Source of the DNA: Loxodes magnus
Taxonomy: Eukaryota; Ciliophora; Karyorelictea; Loxodida; Loxodidae
Direction of reading: 5' to 3'
Assembly: GCA_946699065.1 (NCBI GenBank)
Contig: CAMPDV010002057.1
Span: forward strand, 1 to 64,000
DNA length: 64,000 nucleotides
Shown: positions 1-13,262 of the stretch, one piece after another
Numbering within the stretch: the stretch's first letter is position 1
Layout: every line of letters starts with the position of its first letter
Program-made: the position numbers and the translations under genes
The notes under the pieces: model-generated
The model's input: the letters and a program-made list of their open reading frames with translations, nothing else
Databases searched by the model: none
What the model was told of the DNA's origin: nothing

Positions 1-92
1 GCTTTGAGAAAAAAGAAGATAATATTTTGAAAAGTGAATAATAAAAGTAAGAAAAGAAGAAAGACTTTCAGATTTAAGGAGTATGCTTTGGA

Positions 93-971
93 ATAAAAGA
101 AGATAATATTTTGAAAAGTGAATAAATGAAGTAAGAAAAGAAGAAAGACTTTCAGATTTAAGGAGTATGCTTTGGAATAAAAGAAGATAATATTTTGAAA
201 AGTGAATAATAAAAGTAAGAAAAGAAGAAAGACTTTCAGATTTAAGGAGTATGCTTTGGAATAAAAGAAGATAATATTTTGAAAAGTGAATAAATGAAGT
301 GAGAAAAGAAGATAGACTTTCAGATTTAAGGAGTATGCTTTGGAATAAAAGAAGATAATATTTTGAAAAGTGAATAAATGAAGTAAGAAAAGAAGAAAGA
401 CTTTCAGATTTAAGGAGTATGCTTTGAGATAAAAGAAGATAATATTTTGAAAAGTGAATAAATGAAGTAAGAAAAGAAGATAAACTTTCAGATTTAAGGA
501 GTATGCTTTGAGATAAAAGAAGATAATATTTTGAAAAGTGAATAAATGAAGTGAGAAAAGAAGATAACTTTCAGATTTAAGGAGTATGCTTTGAGATAAA
601 AGAAGATAATGATTTGAAAAGTGAATAAATGAAGTGAGAAAAGAAGATAGACTTTCAGATTTAAGGAGTATGCTTTGAGAAAAAAGAAGATAATATTTTG
701 AAAAGTGAATAAATGAAGTGAGAAAAGAAGATAGACTTTCAGATTTAAGGAGTGTGCTTTGGAATAAAAGAAGATAATATTTTGAAAAGTGAATAATAAA
801 AGTAAGAAAAGAAGAAAGACTTTCAGATTTAAGGAGTATGCTTTGGAATAAAAGAAGATAATATTTTGAAAAGTGAATAAATGAAGTAAGAAAAGAAGAT
901 AGACTTTCAGATTTAAGGAGTATGCTTTGAGAAAAAAGAAGATAATATTTTGAAAAGTGAATAAATGAAGT
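93..971 (+). repeat. segmental duplication, offset 2770 bp, copy 1
   Basis: This run of about ten and a half monomers recurs with the same subtype order at 2863-3741. It includes an otherwise rare AATGATTT change (608-615), a 1-bp shorter GATAAC monomer and a GGAGTGTGC monomer. The copies differ just outside both ends (GGAATAAAAG against GAGATAAAAG on the left, GTAAG against GTGAG on the right). The offset equals 33 monomers minus two one-base deletions. The shared rare change shows recent copying rather than independent drift. Confidence 0.88.
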
Positions 972-1762
972 AAGAAAAGAAGATAGACTTTCAGATTTAA
1001 GGAGTATGCTTTGAGATAAAAGAAGATAATATTTTGAAAAGTGAATAAATGAAGTGAGAAAAGAAGATAGACTTTCAGATTTAAGGAGTATGCTTTGAGA
1101 TAAAAGAAGATAATATTTTGAAAAGTGAATAAATGAAGTGAGAAAAGAAGATAGACTTTCAGATTTAAGGAGTGTGCTTTGGAATAAAAGAAGATAATAT
1201 TTTGAAAAGTGAATAAATGAAGTAAGAAAAGAAGATAGACTTTCAGATTTAAGGAGTATGCTTTGAGATAAAAGAAGATAATATTTTGAAAAGTGAATAA
1301 ATGAAGTAAGAAAAGAAGAAAGACTTTCAGATTTAAGGAGTATGCTTTGGAATAAAAGAAGATAATATTTTGAAAAGTGAATAATAAAAGTAAGAAAAGA
1401 AGAAAGACTTTCAGATTTAAGGAGTATGCTTTGGAATAAAAGAAGATAATATTTTGAAAAGTGAATAAATGAAGTGAGAAAAGAAGATAGACTTTCAGAT
1501 TTAAGGAGTATGCTTTGGAATAAAAGAAGATAATATTTTGAAAAGTGAATAAATGAAGTAAGAAAAGAAGAAAGACTTTCAGATTTAAGGAGTATGCTTT
1601 GAGATAAAAGAAGATAATATTTTGAAAAGTGAATAAATGAAGTAAGAAAAGAAGATAAACTTTCAGATTTAAGGAGTATGCTTTGAGATAAAAGAAGATA
1701 ATATTTTGAAAAGTGAATAAATGAAGTGAGAAAAGAAGATAACTTTCAGATTTAAGGAGTAT

Positions 1763-1846
1763 GCTTTGAGATAAAAGAAGATAATATTTTGAAAAGTGAA
1801 TAAATGAAGTAAGAAAAGAAGATAGACTTTCAGATTTAAGGAGTAT
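1763..1846 (+). repeat. reference 84-bp monomer (commonest form)
   Basis: This copy carries the majority base at each variable place: GAGATAAAAG at the A-site, AATAAATGAAGTAAG at the B-site, GATAGAC at the C-site and GGAGTAT at the end. By hand count it has 40 A, 23 T, 18 G and 3 C (25% G+C). There is no CpG. Each unit carries AATATT (an SspI site) at positions 21-26, TTTTGAAAA at 25-33, AATAAA at 37-42 and TTAA at 75-78. The 11-mer AAAAGAAGATA occurs twice, at 11-21 and 52-62. All three + strand frames contain stop codons within the unit. Confidence 0.95.
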
Positions 1847-2862
1847 GCTTTGAGATAAAAGAAGATAATATTTTGAAAAGTGAATAAATGAAGTAAGAAA
1901 AGAAGATAGACTTTCAGATTTAAGGAGTATGCTTTGAGATAAAAGAAGATAATATTTTGAAAAGTGAATAAATGAAGTGAGAAAAGAAGAAAGACTTTCA
2001 GATTTAAGGAGTATGCTTTGAGATAAAAGAAGATAATATTTTGAAAAGTGAATAAATGAAGTGAGAAAAGAAGATAGACTTTCAGATTTAAGGAGTATGC
2101 TTTGAGATAAAAGAAGATAATATTTTGAAAAGTGAATAAATGAAGTAAGAAAAGAAGATAGACTTTCAGATTTAAGGAGTATGCTTTGAGATAAAAGAAG
2201 ATAATATTTTGAAAAGTGAATAAATGAAGTGAGAAAAGAAGATAGACTTTCAGATTTAAGGAGTATGCTTTGAGATAAAAGAAGATAATATTTTGAAAAG
2301 TGAATAAATGAAGTGAGAAAAGAAGATAGACTTTCAGATTTAAGGAGTATGCTTTGAGAAAAAAGAAGATAATATTTTGAAAAGTGAATAAATGAAGTAA
2401 GAAAAGAAGAAAGACTTTCAGATTTAAGGAGTATGCTTTGAGATAAAAGAAGATAATATTTTGAAAAGTGAATAAATGAAGTGAGAAAAGAAGATAGACT
2501 TTCAGATTTAAGGAGTATGCTTTGGAATAAAAGAAGATAATATTTTGAAAAGTGAATAAATGAAGTAAGAAAAGAAGATAGACTTTCAGATTTAAGGAGT
2601 ATGCTTTGAGAAAAAAGAAGATAATATTTTGAAAAGTGAATAATAAAAGTAAGAAAAGAAGAAAGACTTTCAGATTTAAGGAGTATGCTTTGAGAAAAAA
2701 GAAGATAATATTTTGAAAAGTGAATAAATGAAGTAAGAAAAGAAGAAAGACTTTCAGATTTAAGGAGTATGCTTTGAGATAAAAGAAGATAATATTTTGA
2801 AAAGTGAATAATAAAAGTAAGAAAAGAAGAAAGACTTTCAGATTTAAGGAGTATGCTTTGAG

Positions 2863-3741
2863 ATAAAAGAAGATAATATTTTGAAAAGTGAATAAATGAA
2901 GTAAGAAAAGAAGAAAGACTTTCAGATTTAAGGAGTATGCTTTGGAATAAAAGAAGATAATATTTTGAAAAGTGAATAATAAAAGTAAGAAAAGAAGAAA
3001 GACTTTCAGATTTAAGGAGTATGCTTTGGAATAAAAGAAGATAATATTTTGAAAAGTGAATAAATGAAGTGAGAAAAGAAGATAGACTTTCAGATTTAAG
3101 GAGTATGCTTTGGAATAAAAGAAGATAATATTTTGAAAAGTGAATAAATGAAGTAAGAAAAGAAGAAAGACTTTCAGATTTAAGGAGTATGCTTTGAGAT
3201 AAAAGAAGATAATATTTTGAAAAGTGAATAAATGAAGTAAGAAAAGAAGATAAACTTTCAGATTTAAGGAGTATGCTTTGAGATAAAAGAAGATAATATT
3301 TTGAAAAGTGAATAAATGAAGTGAGAAAAGAAGATAACTTTCAGATTTAAGGAGTATGCTTTGAGATAAAAGAAGATAATGATTTGAAAAGTGAATAAAT
3401 GAAGTGAGAAAAGAAGATAGACTTTCAGATTTAAGGAGTATGCTTTGAGAAAAAAGAAGATAATATTTTGAAAAGTGAATAAATGAAGTGAGAAAAGAAG
3501 ATAGACTTTCAGATTTAAGGAGTGTGCTTTGGAATAAAAGAAGATAATATTTTGAAAAGTGAATAATAAAAGTAAGAAAAGAAGAAAGACTTTCAGATTT
3601 AAGGAGTATGCTTTGGAATAAAAGAAGATAATATTTTGAAAAGTGAATAAATGAAGTAAGAAAAGAAGATAGACTTTCAGATTTAAGGAGTATGCTTTGA
3701 GAAAAAAGAAGATAATATTTTGAAAAGTGAATAAATGAAGT
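2863..3741 (+). repeat. segmental duplication, offset 2770 bp, copy 2
   Basis: This is the second copy of 93-971. Its AATGATTT mark lies at about 3378-3385. These are the only two monomers in which I see that change. Confidence 0.88.
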
Positions 3742-4211
3742 GAGAAAAGAAGATAGACTTTCAGATTTAAGGAGTATGCTTTGAGATAAAAGAAGATAAT
3801 ATTTTGAAAAGTGAATAAATGAAGTAAGAAAAGAAGAAAGACTTTCAGATTTAAGGAGTATGCTTTGAGATAAAAGAAGATAATATTTTGAAAAGTGAAT
3901 AAATGAAGTAAGAAAAGAAGATAGACTTTCAGATTTAAGGAGTATGCTTTGAGATAAAAGAAGATAATATTTTGAAAAGTGAATAAATGAAGTGAGAAAA
4001 GAAGAAAGACTTTCAGATTTAAGGAGTATGCTTTGAGATAAAAGAAGATAATATTTTGAAAAGTGAATAAATGAAGTAAGAAAAGAAGAAAGACTTTCAG
4101 ATTTAAGGAGTATGCTTTGAGATAAAAGAAGATAATATTTTGAAAAGTGAATAAATGAAGTAAGAAAAGAAGATAAACTTTCAGATTTAAGGAGTATGCT
4201 TTGAGAAAAAT

Positions 4212-4915
4212 AAGATAATATTTTGAAAAGTGAATAAATGAAGTGAGAAAAGAAGATAGACTTTCAGATTTAAGGAGTATGCTTTGAGATAAAAGAAGAT
4301 AATATTTTGAAAAGTGAATAAATGAAGTGAGAAAAGAAGAAAGACTTTCAGATTTAAGGAGTATGCTTTGAGATAAAAGAAGATAATATTTTGAAAAGTG
4401 AATAAATGAAGTAAGAAAAGAAGAAAGACTTTCAGATTTAAGGAGTATGCTTTGAGATAAAAGAAGATAATATTTTGAAAAGTGAATAATGAAGTAAGAA
4501 AAGAAGATAAACTTTCAGATTTAAGGAGTATGCTTTGAGAAAAAAGAAGATAATATTTTGAAAAGTGAATAATAAAAGTAAGAAAAGAAGAAAGACTTTC
4601 AGATTTAAGGAGTATGCTTTGGAATAAAAGAAGATAATATTTTGAAAAGTGAATAAATGAAGTAAGAAAAGAAGATAGACTTTCAGATTTAAGGAGTATG
4701 CTTTGAGATAAAAGAAGATAATATTTTGAAAAGTGAATAAATGAAGTGAGAAAAGAAGATAGACTTTCAGATTTAAGGAGTATGCTTTGGAATAAAAGAA
4801 GATAATATTTTGAAAAGTGAATAAATGAAGTAAGAAAAGAAGATAGACTTTCAGATTTAAGGAGTATGCTTTGAGAAAAAAGAAGATAATATTTTGAAAA
4901 GTGAATAAATGAAGT
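4212..4915 (+). repeat. block duplication, offset 4279 bp, copy 1
   Basis: This is about eight monomers whose subtype order is repeated at 8491-9194. Both copies carry the same one-base deletion (AATAATGAAG instead of AATAAATGAAG, near 4488 and 8767). That deletion is a shared derived mark. Confidence 0.85.
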
Positions 4916-5213
4916 GAGAAAAGAAGATAGACTTTCAGATTTAAGGAGTATGCTTTGAGATAAAAGAAGATAATATTTTGAAAAGTGAATAAATGAAGTG
5001 AGAAAAGAAGATAGACTTTCAGATTTAAGGAGTGTGCTTTGGAATAAAAGAAGATAATATTTTGAAAAGTGAATAAATGAAGTAAGAAAAGAAGAAAGAC
5101 TTTCAGATTTAAGGAGTATGCTTTGAGATAAAAGAAGATAATATTTTGAAAAGTGAATAAATGAAGTAAGAAAAGAAGAAAGACTTTCAGATTTAAGGAG
5201 TATGCTTTGAGAT

Positions 5214-5716
5214 AAAAGAAGATAATATTTTGAAAAGTGAATAAATGAAGTAAGAAAAGAAGATAAACTTTCAGATTTAAGGAGTATGCTTTGAGAAAAA
5301 AGAAGATAATATTTTGAAAAGTGAATAATAAAAGTAAGAAAAGAAGATAAACTTTCAGATTTAAGGAGTATGCTTTGAGAAAAAAGAAGATAATATTTTG
5401 AAAAGTGAATAATAAAAGTAAGAAAAGAAGAAAGACTTTCAGATTTAAGGAGTATGCTTTGAGATAAAAGAAGATAATATTTTGAAAAGTGAATAAATGA
5501 AGTAAGAAAAGATGATAGACTTTCAGATTTAAGGAGTATGCTTTGGAATAAAAGAAGATAATATTTTGAAAAGTGAATAAATGAAGTGAGAAAAGAAGAT
5601 AGACTTTCAGATTTAAGGAGTATGCTTTGGAATAAAAGAAGATAATATTTTGAAAAGTGAATAAATGAAGTAAGAAAAGAAGATAGACTTTCAGATTTAA
5701 GGAGTATGCTTTGAGA
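5214..5716 (+). repeat. block duplication, offset 5371 bp (partner 10585-11087)
   Basis: About six monomers share the same order of subtypes with 10585-11087. The shared order includes two consecutive GAGAAAAAAG/AATAATAAAAG units and a GATGATAGAC unit, which is uncommon in this zone (about 5510 and 10881). The copies diverge at the A-site on each side. Confidence 0.8.
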
Positions 5717-7519
5717 AAAAAGAAGATAATATTTTGAAAAGTGAATAAATGAAGTAAGAAAAGAAGATAGACTTTCAGATTTAAGGAGTATGCTTTGAGA
5801 TAAAAGAAGATAATATTTTGAAAAGTGAATAAATGAAGTGAGAAAAGAAGATAGACTTTCAGATTTAAGGAGTATGCTTTGAGATAAAAGAAGATAATAT
5901 TTTGAAAAGTGAATAAATGAAGTAAGAAAAGAAGATAGACTTTCAGATTTAAGGAGTATGCTTTGGAATAAAAGAAGATAATATTTTGAAAAGTGAATAA
6001 ATGAAGTGAGAAAAGAAGATAGACTTTCAGATTTAAGGAGTATGCTTTGAGATAAAAGAAGATAATATTTTGAAAAGTGAATAAATGAAGTAAGAAAAGA
6101 AGATAACTTTCAGATTTAAGGAGTATGCTTTGAGATAAAAGAAGATAATATTTTGAAAAGTGAATAAATGAAGTAAGAAAAGAAGATAAACTTTCAGATT
6201 TAAGGAGTATGCTTTGAGAAAAAAGAAGATAATATTTTGAAAAGTGAATAATAAAAGTAAGAAAAGAAGAAAGACTTTCAGATTTAAGGAGTATGCTTTG
6301 AGAAAAAAGAAGATAATATTTTGAAAAGTGAATAAATGAAGTAAGAAAAGAAGATAAACTTTCAGATTTAAGGAGTATGCTTTGAGATAAAAGAAGATAA
6401 TATTTTGAAAAGTGAATAAATGAAGTAAGAAAAGAAGATAGACTTTCAGATTTAAGGAGTATGCTTTGGAATAAAAGAAGATAATATTTTGAAAAGTGAA
6501 TAAATGAAGTAAGAAAAGAAGATAGACTTTCAGATTTAAGGAGTATGCTTTGGAATAAAAGAAGATAATATTTTGAAAAGTGAATAAATGAAGTGAGAAA
6601 AGAAGATAGACTTTCAGATTTAAGGAGTATGCTTTGAGATAAAAGAAGATAATATTTTGAAAAGTGAATAAATGAAGTGAGAAAAGAAGATAGACTTTCA
6701 GATTTAAGGAGTGTGCTTTGGAATAAAAGAAGATAATATTTTGAAAAGTGAATAAATGAAGTAAGAAAAGAAGAAAGACTTTCAGATTTAAGGAGTATGC
6801 TTTGAGATAAAAGAAGATAATATTTTGAAAAGTGAATAAATGAAGTAAGAAAAGAAGAAAGACTTTCAGATTTAAGGAGTATGCTTTGAGATAAAAGAAG
6901 ATAATATTTTGAAAAGTGAATAAATGAAGTAAGAAAAGAAGATAAACTTTCAGATTTAAGGAGTATGCTTTGAGATAAAAGAAGATAATATTTTGAAAAG
7001 TGAATAAATGAAGTAAGAAAAGAAGATAAACTTTCAGATTTAAGGAGTATGCTTTGAGAAAAAAGAAGATAATATTTTGAAAAGTGAATAATAAAAGTAA
7101 GAAAAGAAGAAAGACTTTCAGATTTAAGGAGTATGCTTTGGAATAAAAGAAGATAATATTTTGAAAAGTGAATAAATGAAGTAAGAAAAGAAGATAGACT
7201 TTCAGATTTAAGGAGTATGCTTTGAGATAAAAGAAGATAATATTTTGAAAAGTGAATAAATGAAGTGAGAAAAGAAGATAGACTTTCAGATTTAAGGAGT
7301 ATGCTTTGGAATAAAAGAAGATAATATTTTGAAAAGTGAATAAATGAAGTAAGAAAAGAAGATAGACTTTCAGATTTAAGGAGTATGCTTTGAGAAAAAA
7401 GAAGATAATATTTTGAAAAGTGAATAAATGAAGTGAGAAAAGAAGATAGACTTTCAGATTTAAGGAGTATGCTTTGAGATAAAAGAAGATAATATTTTGA
7501 AAAGTGAATAAATGAAGTA

Positions 7520-8523
7520 AGAAAAGAAGATAGACTTTCAGATTTAAGGAGTGTGCTTTGGAATAAAAGAAGATAATATTTTGAAAAGTGAATAAATGAA
7601 GTAAGAAAAGAAGAAAGACTTTCAGATTTAAGGAGTATGCTTTGAGATAAAAGAAGATAATATTTTGAAAAGTGAATAAATGAAGTAAGAAAAGAAGAAA
7701 GACTTTCAGATTTAAGGAGTATGCTTTGAGATAAAAGAAGATAATATTTTGAAAAGTGAATAAATGAAGTAAGAAAAGAAGATAAACTTTCAGATTTAAG
7801 GAGTATGCTTTGAGAAAAAAGAAGATAATATTTTGAAAAGTGAATAAATGAAGTAAGAAAAGAAGATAGACTTTCAGATTTAAGGAGTATGCTTTGAGAT
7901 AAAAGAAGATAATATTTTGAAAAGTGAATAAATGAAGTGAGAAAAGAAGAAAGACTTTCAGATTTAAGGAGTATGCTTTGAGATAAAAGAAGATAATATT
8001 TTGAAAAGTGAATAAATGAAGTAAGAAAAGAAGAAAGACTTTCAGATTTAAGGAGTATGCTTTGAGATAAAAGAAGATAATATTTTGAAAAGTGAATAAA
8101 TGAAGTAAGAAAAGAAGATAAACTTTCAGATTTAAGGAGTATGCTTTGAGAAAAAAGAAGATAATATTTTGAAAAGTGAATAATAAAAGTAAGAAAAGAA
8201 GAAAGACTTTCAGATTTAAGGAGTATGCTTTGGAATAAAAGAAGATAATATTTTGAAAAGTGAATAAATGAAGTAAGAAAAGAAGATAGACTTTCAGATT
8301 TAAGGAGTATGCTTTGAGATAAAAGAAGATAATATTTTGAAAAGTGAATAAATGAAGTAAGAAAAGAAGATAGACTTTCAGATTTAAGGAGTATGCTTCG
8401 AGATTGAAGATAATATTTTGAAAAGTGAATAAATGAAGTAAAAAAAGAAGATAGACTTTCAGATTTAAGGAGTATGCTTTGGAATAAAAGAAGATAATAT
8501 TTTGAAAAGTGAATAAATGAAGT
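7520..8523 (+). repeat. 1.0-kb segmental duplication, offset 6295 bp, copy 1
   Basis: About twelve monomers recur in identical order at 13815-14818. They end with the first CGAGATTG (81-bp) monomer in the window, which is followed by an AAGTAAAAAAAG B-site. This is the longest-range copy I could trace in zone 1. The flanks differ by GTAAG against GTGAG on both sides. Confidence 0.88.
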
Positions 8524-9194
8524 GAGAAAAGAAGATAGACTTTCAGATTTAAGGAGTATGCTTTGAGATAAAAGAAGATAATATTTTGAAAAGTGAATAA
8601 ATGAAGTGAGAAAAGAAGAAAGACTTTCAGATTTAAGGAGTATGCTTTGAGATAAAAGAAGATAATATTTTGAAAAGTGAATAAATGAAGTAAGAAAAGA
8701 AGAAAGACTTTCAGATTTAAGGAGTATGCTTTGAGATAAAAGAAGATAATATTTTGAAAAGTGAATAATGAAGTAAGAAAAGAAGATAAACTTTCAGATT
8801 TAAGGAGTATGCTTTGAGAAAAAAGAAGATAATATTTTGAAAAGTGAATAATAAAAGTAAGAAAAGAAGAAAGACTTTCAGATTTAAGGAGTATGCTTTG
8901 GAATAAAAGAAGATAATATTTTGAAAAGTGAATAAATGAAGTAAGAAAAGAAGATAGACTTTCAGATTTAAGGAGTATGCTTTGAGATAAAAGAAGATAA
9001 TATTTTGAAAAGTGAATAAATGAAGTGAGAAAAGAAGATAGACTTTCAGATTTAAGGAGTATGCTTTGGAATAAAAGAAGATAATATTTTGAAAAGTGAA
9101 TAAATGAAGTAAGAAAAGAAGATAGACTTTCAGATTTAAGGAGTATGCTTTGAGAAAAAAGAAGATAATATTTTGAAAAGTGAATAAATGAAGT
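8491..9194 (+). repeat. block duplication, offset 4279 bp, copy 2
   Basis: This is the partner of 4212-4915. It lies directly downstream of the 7520-8523 block and overlaps its end, so a single ancestral stretch was copied in pieces more than once. Confidence 0.85.
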
Positions 9195-12100
9195 AAGAAA
9201 AGAAGATAGACTTTCAGATTTAAGGAGTATGCTTTGAGATAAAAGAAGATAATATTTTGAAAAGTGAATAAATGAAGTGAGAAAAGAAGATAGACTTTCA
9301 GATTTAAGGAGTGTGCTTTGGAATAAAAGAAGATAATATTTTGAAAAGTGAATAAATGAAGTAAGAAAAGAAGAAAGACTTTCAGATTTAAGGAGTATGC
9401 TTTGAGATAAAAGAAGATAATATTTTGAAAAGTGAATAAATGAAGTAAGAAAAGAAGAAAGACTTTCAGATTTAAGGAGTATGCTTTGAGATAAAAGAAG
9501 ATAATATTTTGAAAAGTGAATAAATGAAGTGAGAAAAGATTATAAATCTTCAGATTTAAGGAGTATGCTTTGGAATAAAAGAAGATAATATTTTGAAAAG
9601 TGAATAATAAAAGTAAGAAAAGAAGAAAGACTTTCAGATTTAAGGAGTATGCTTTGGAATAAAAGAAGATAATATTTTGAAAAGTGAATAAATGAAGTAA
9701 GAAAAGAAGATAGACTTTCAGATTTAAGGAGTATGCTTTGGAATAAAAGAAGATAATATTTTGAAAAGTGAATAATAAAAGTAAGAAAAGAAGAAAGACT
9801 TTCAGATTTAAGGAGTATGCTTTGAGATAAAAGAAGATAATATTTTGAAAAGTGAATAAATGAAGTGAGAAAAGAAGATAGACTTTCAGATTTAAGGAGT
9901 ATGCTTTGGAATAAAAGAAGATAATATTTTGAAAAGTGAATAAATGAAGTAAGAAAAGAAGATAGACTTTCAGATTTAAGGAGTATGCTTTGAGATAAAA
10001 GAAGATAATATTTTGAAAAGTGAATAAATGAAGTGAGAAAAGAAGATAGACTTTCAGATTTAAGGAGTATGCTTTGAGATAAAAGAAGATAATATTTTGA
10101 AAAGTGAATAAATGAAGTGAGAAAAGAAGATAGACTTTCAGATTTAAGGAGTGTGCTTTGGAATAAAAGAAGATAATATTTTGAAAAGTGAATAAATGAA
10201 GTAAGAAAAGAAGAAAGACTTTCAGATTTAAGGAGTATGCTTTGAGATAAAAGAAGATAATATTTTGAAAAGTGAATAAATGAAGTAAGAAAAGAAGAAA
10301 GACTTTCAGATTTAAGGAGTATGCTTTGAGATAAAAGAAGATAATATTTTGAAAAGTGAATAAATGAAGTGAGAAAAGAAGAAAGACTTTCAGATTTAAG
10401 GAGTATGCTTTGGAATAAAAGAAGATAATATTTTGAAAAGTGAATAAATGAAGTAAGAAAAGAAGAAAGACTTTCAGATTTAAGGAGTATGCTTTGGAAT
10501 AAAAGAAGATAATATTTTGAAAAGTGAATAAATGAAGTGAGAAAAGAAGATAGACTTTCAGATTTAAGGAGTATGCTTTGAGAAAAAAGAAGATAATATT
10601 TTGAAAAGTGAATAAATGAAGTAAGAAAAGAAGATAAACTTTCAGATTTAAGGAGTATGCTTTGAGAAAAAAGAAGATAATATTTTGAAAAGTGAATAAT
10701 AAAAGTAAGAAAAGAAGATAAACTTTCAGATTTAAGGAGTATGCTTTGAGAAAAAAGAAGATAATATTTTGAAAAGTGAATAATAAAAGTAAGAAAAGAA
10801 GAAAGACTTTCAGATTTAAGGAGTATGCTTTGAGATAAAAGAAGATAATATTTTGAAAAGTGAATAAATGAAGTAAGAAAAGATGATAGACTTTCAGATT
10901 TAAGGAGTATGCTTTGGAATAAAAGAAGATAATATTTTGAAAAGTGAATAAATGAAGTGAGAAAAGAAGATAGACTTTCAGATTTAAGGAGTATGCTTTG
11001 GAATAAAAGAAGATAATATTTTGAAAAGTGAATAAATGAAGTAAGAAAAGAAGATAGACTTTCAGATTTAAGGAGTATGCTTTGAGATAAAAGAAGATAA
11101 TATTTTGAAAAGTGAATAAATGAAGTAAGAAAAGAAGAAAGACTTTCAGATTTAAGGAGTATGCTTTGAGATAAAAGAAGATAATATTTTGAAAAGTGAA
11201 TAAATGAAGTGAGAAAAGAAGATAGACTTTCAGATTTAAGGAGTATGCTTTGAGATAAAAGAAGATAATATTTTGAAAAGTGAATAAATGAAGTAAGAAA
11301 AGAAGATAAACTTTCAGATTTAAGGAGTATGCTTTGGAATAAAAGAAGATAATATTTTGAAAAGTGAATAAATGAAGTAAGAAAAGAAGATAAACTTTCA
11401 GATTTAAGGAGTATGCTTTGAGATAAAAGAAGATAATATTTTGAAAAGTGAATAAATGAAGTAAGAAAAGAAGATAGACTTTCAGATTTAAGGAGTATGC
11501 TTTGGAATAAAAGAAGATAATATTTTGAAAAGTGAATAAATGAAGTGAGAAAAGAAGATAAACTTTCAGATTTAAGGAGTATGCTTTGAGATAAAAGAAG
11601 ATAATTTTTTGAAAAGTGAATAATAAAAGTAAGAAAAGAAGAAAGACTTTCAGATTTAAGGAGTATGCTTTGAGAAAAAAGAAGATAATATTTTGAAAAG
11701 TGAATAAATGAAGTAAGAAAAGAAGATAGACTTTCAGATTTAAGGAGTATGCTTTGAGATAAAAGAAGATAATATTTTGAAAAGTGAATAAATGAAGTAA
11801 GAAAAGAAGATAGACTTTCAGATTTAAGGAGTATGCTTTGGAATAAAAGAAGATAATATTTTGAAAAGTGAATAAATGAAGTAAGAAAAGAAGATAGACT
11901 TTCAGATTTAAGGAGTATGCTTTGGAATAAAAGAAGATAATATTTTGAAAAGTGAATAAATGAAGTGAGAAAAGAAGATAGACTTTCAGATTTAAGGAGT
12001 ATGCTTTGAGATAAAAGAAGATAATATTTTGAAAAGTGAATAAATGAAGTGAGAAAAGAAGATAGACTTTCAGATTTAAGGAGTATGCTTTGGAATAAAA

Positions 12101-13262
12101 GAAGATAATATTTTGAAAAGTGAATAAATGAAGTAAGAAAAGAAGAAAGACTTTCAGATTTAAGGAGTATGCTTTGGAATAAAAGAAGATAATATTTTGA
12201 AAAGTGAATAAATGAAGTAAGAAAAGAAGATAGACTTTCAGATTTAAGGAGTATGCTTTGAGATAAAAGAAGATAATATTTTGAAAAGTGAATAAATGAA
12301 GTGAGAAAAGAAGATAGACTTTCAGATTTAAGGAGTATGCTTTGAGATAAAAGAAGATAATATTTTGAAAAGTGAATAAATGAAGTGAGAAAAGAAGATA
12401 GACTTTCAGATTTAAGGAGTATGCTTTGAGATAAAAGAAGATAATATTTTGAAAAGTGAATAAATGAAGTAAGAAAAGAAGAAAGACTTTCAGATTTAAG
12501 GAGTATGCTTTGAGATAAAAGAAGATAATATTTTGAAAAGTGAATAAATGAAGTAAGAAAAGAAGAAAGACTTTCAGATTTAAGGAGTATGCTTTGAGAT
12601 AAAAGAAGATAATATTTTGAAAAGTGAATAAATGAAGTAAGAAAAGAAGATAAACTTTCAGATTTAAGGAGTATGCTTTGAGATAAAAGAAGATAATATT
12701 TTGAAAAGTGAATAAATGAAGTAAGAAAAGAAGATAAACTTTCAGATTTAAGGAGTATGCTTTGAGAAAAAAGAAGATAATATTTTGAAAAGTGAATAAT
12801 AAAAGTAAGAAAAGAAGAAAGACTTTCAGATTTAAGGAGTATGCTTTGGAATAAAAGAAGATAATATTTTGAAAAGTGAATAAATGAAGTAAGAAAAGAA
12901 GATAAACTTTCAGATTTAAGGAGTATGCTTTGAGAAAAAAGAAGATAATATTTTGAAAAGTGAATAAATGAAGTAAGAAAAGAAGATAGACTTTCAGATT
13001 TAAGGAGTATGCTTTGAGAAAAAAGAAGATAATATTTTGAAAAGTGAATAATAAAAGTAAGAAAAGAAGAAAGACTTTCAGATTTAAGGAGTATGCTTTG
13101 GAATAAAAGAAGATAATATTTTGAAAAGTGAATAAATGAAGTGAGAAAAGAAGATAGACTTTCAGATTTAAGGAGTATGCTTTGGAATAAAAGAAGATAA
13201 TATTTTGAAAAGTGAATAAATGAAGTAAGAAAAGAAGATAGACTTTCAGATTTAAGGAGTAT

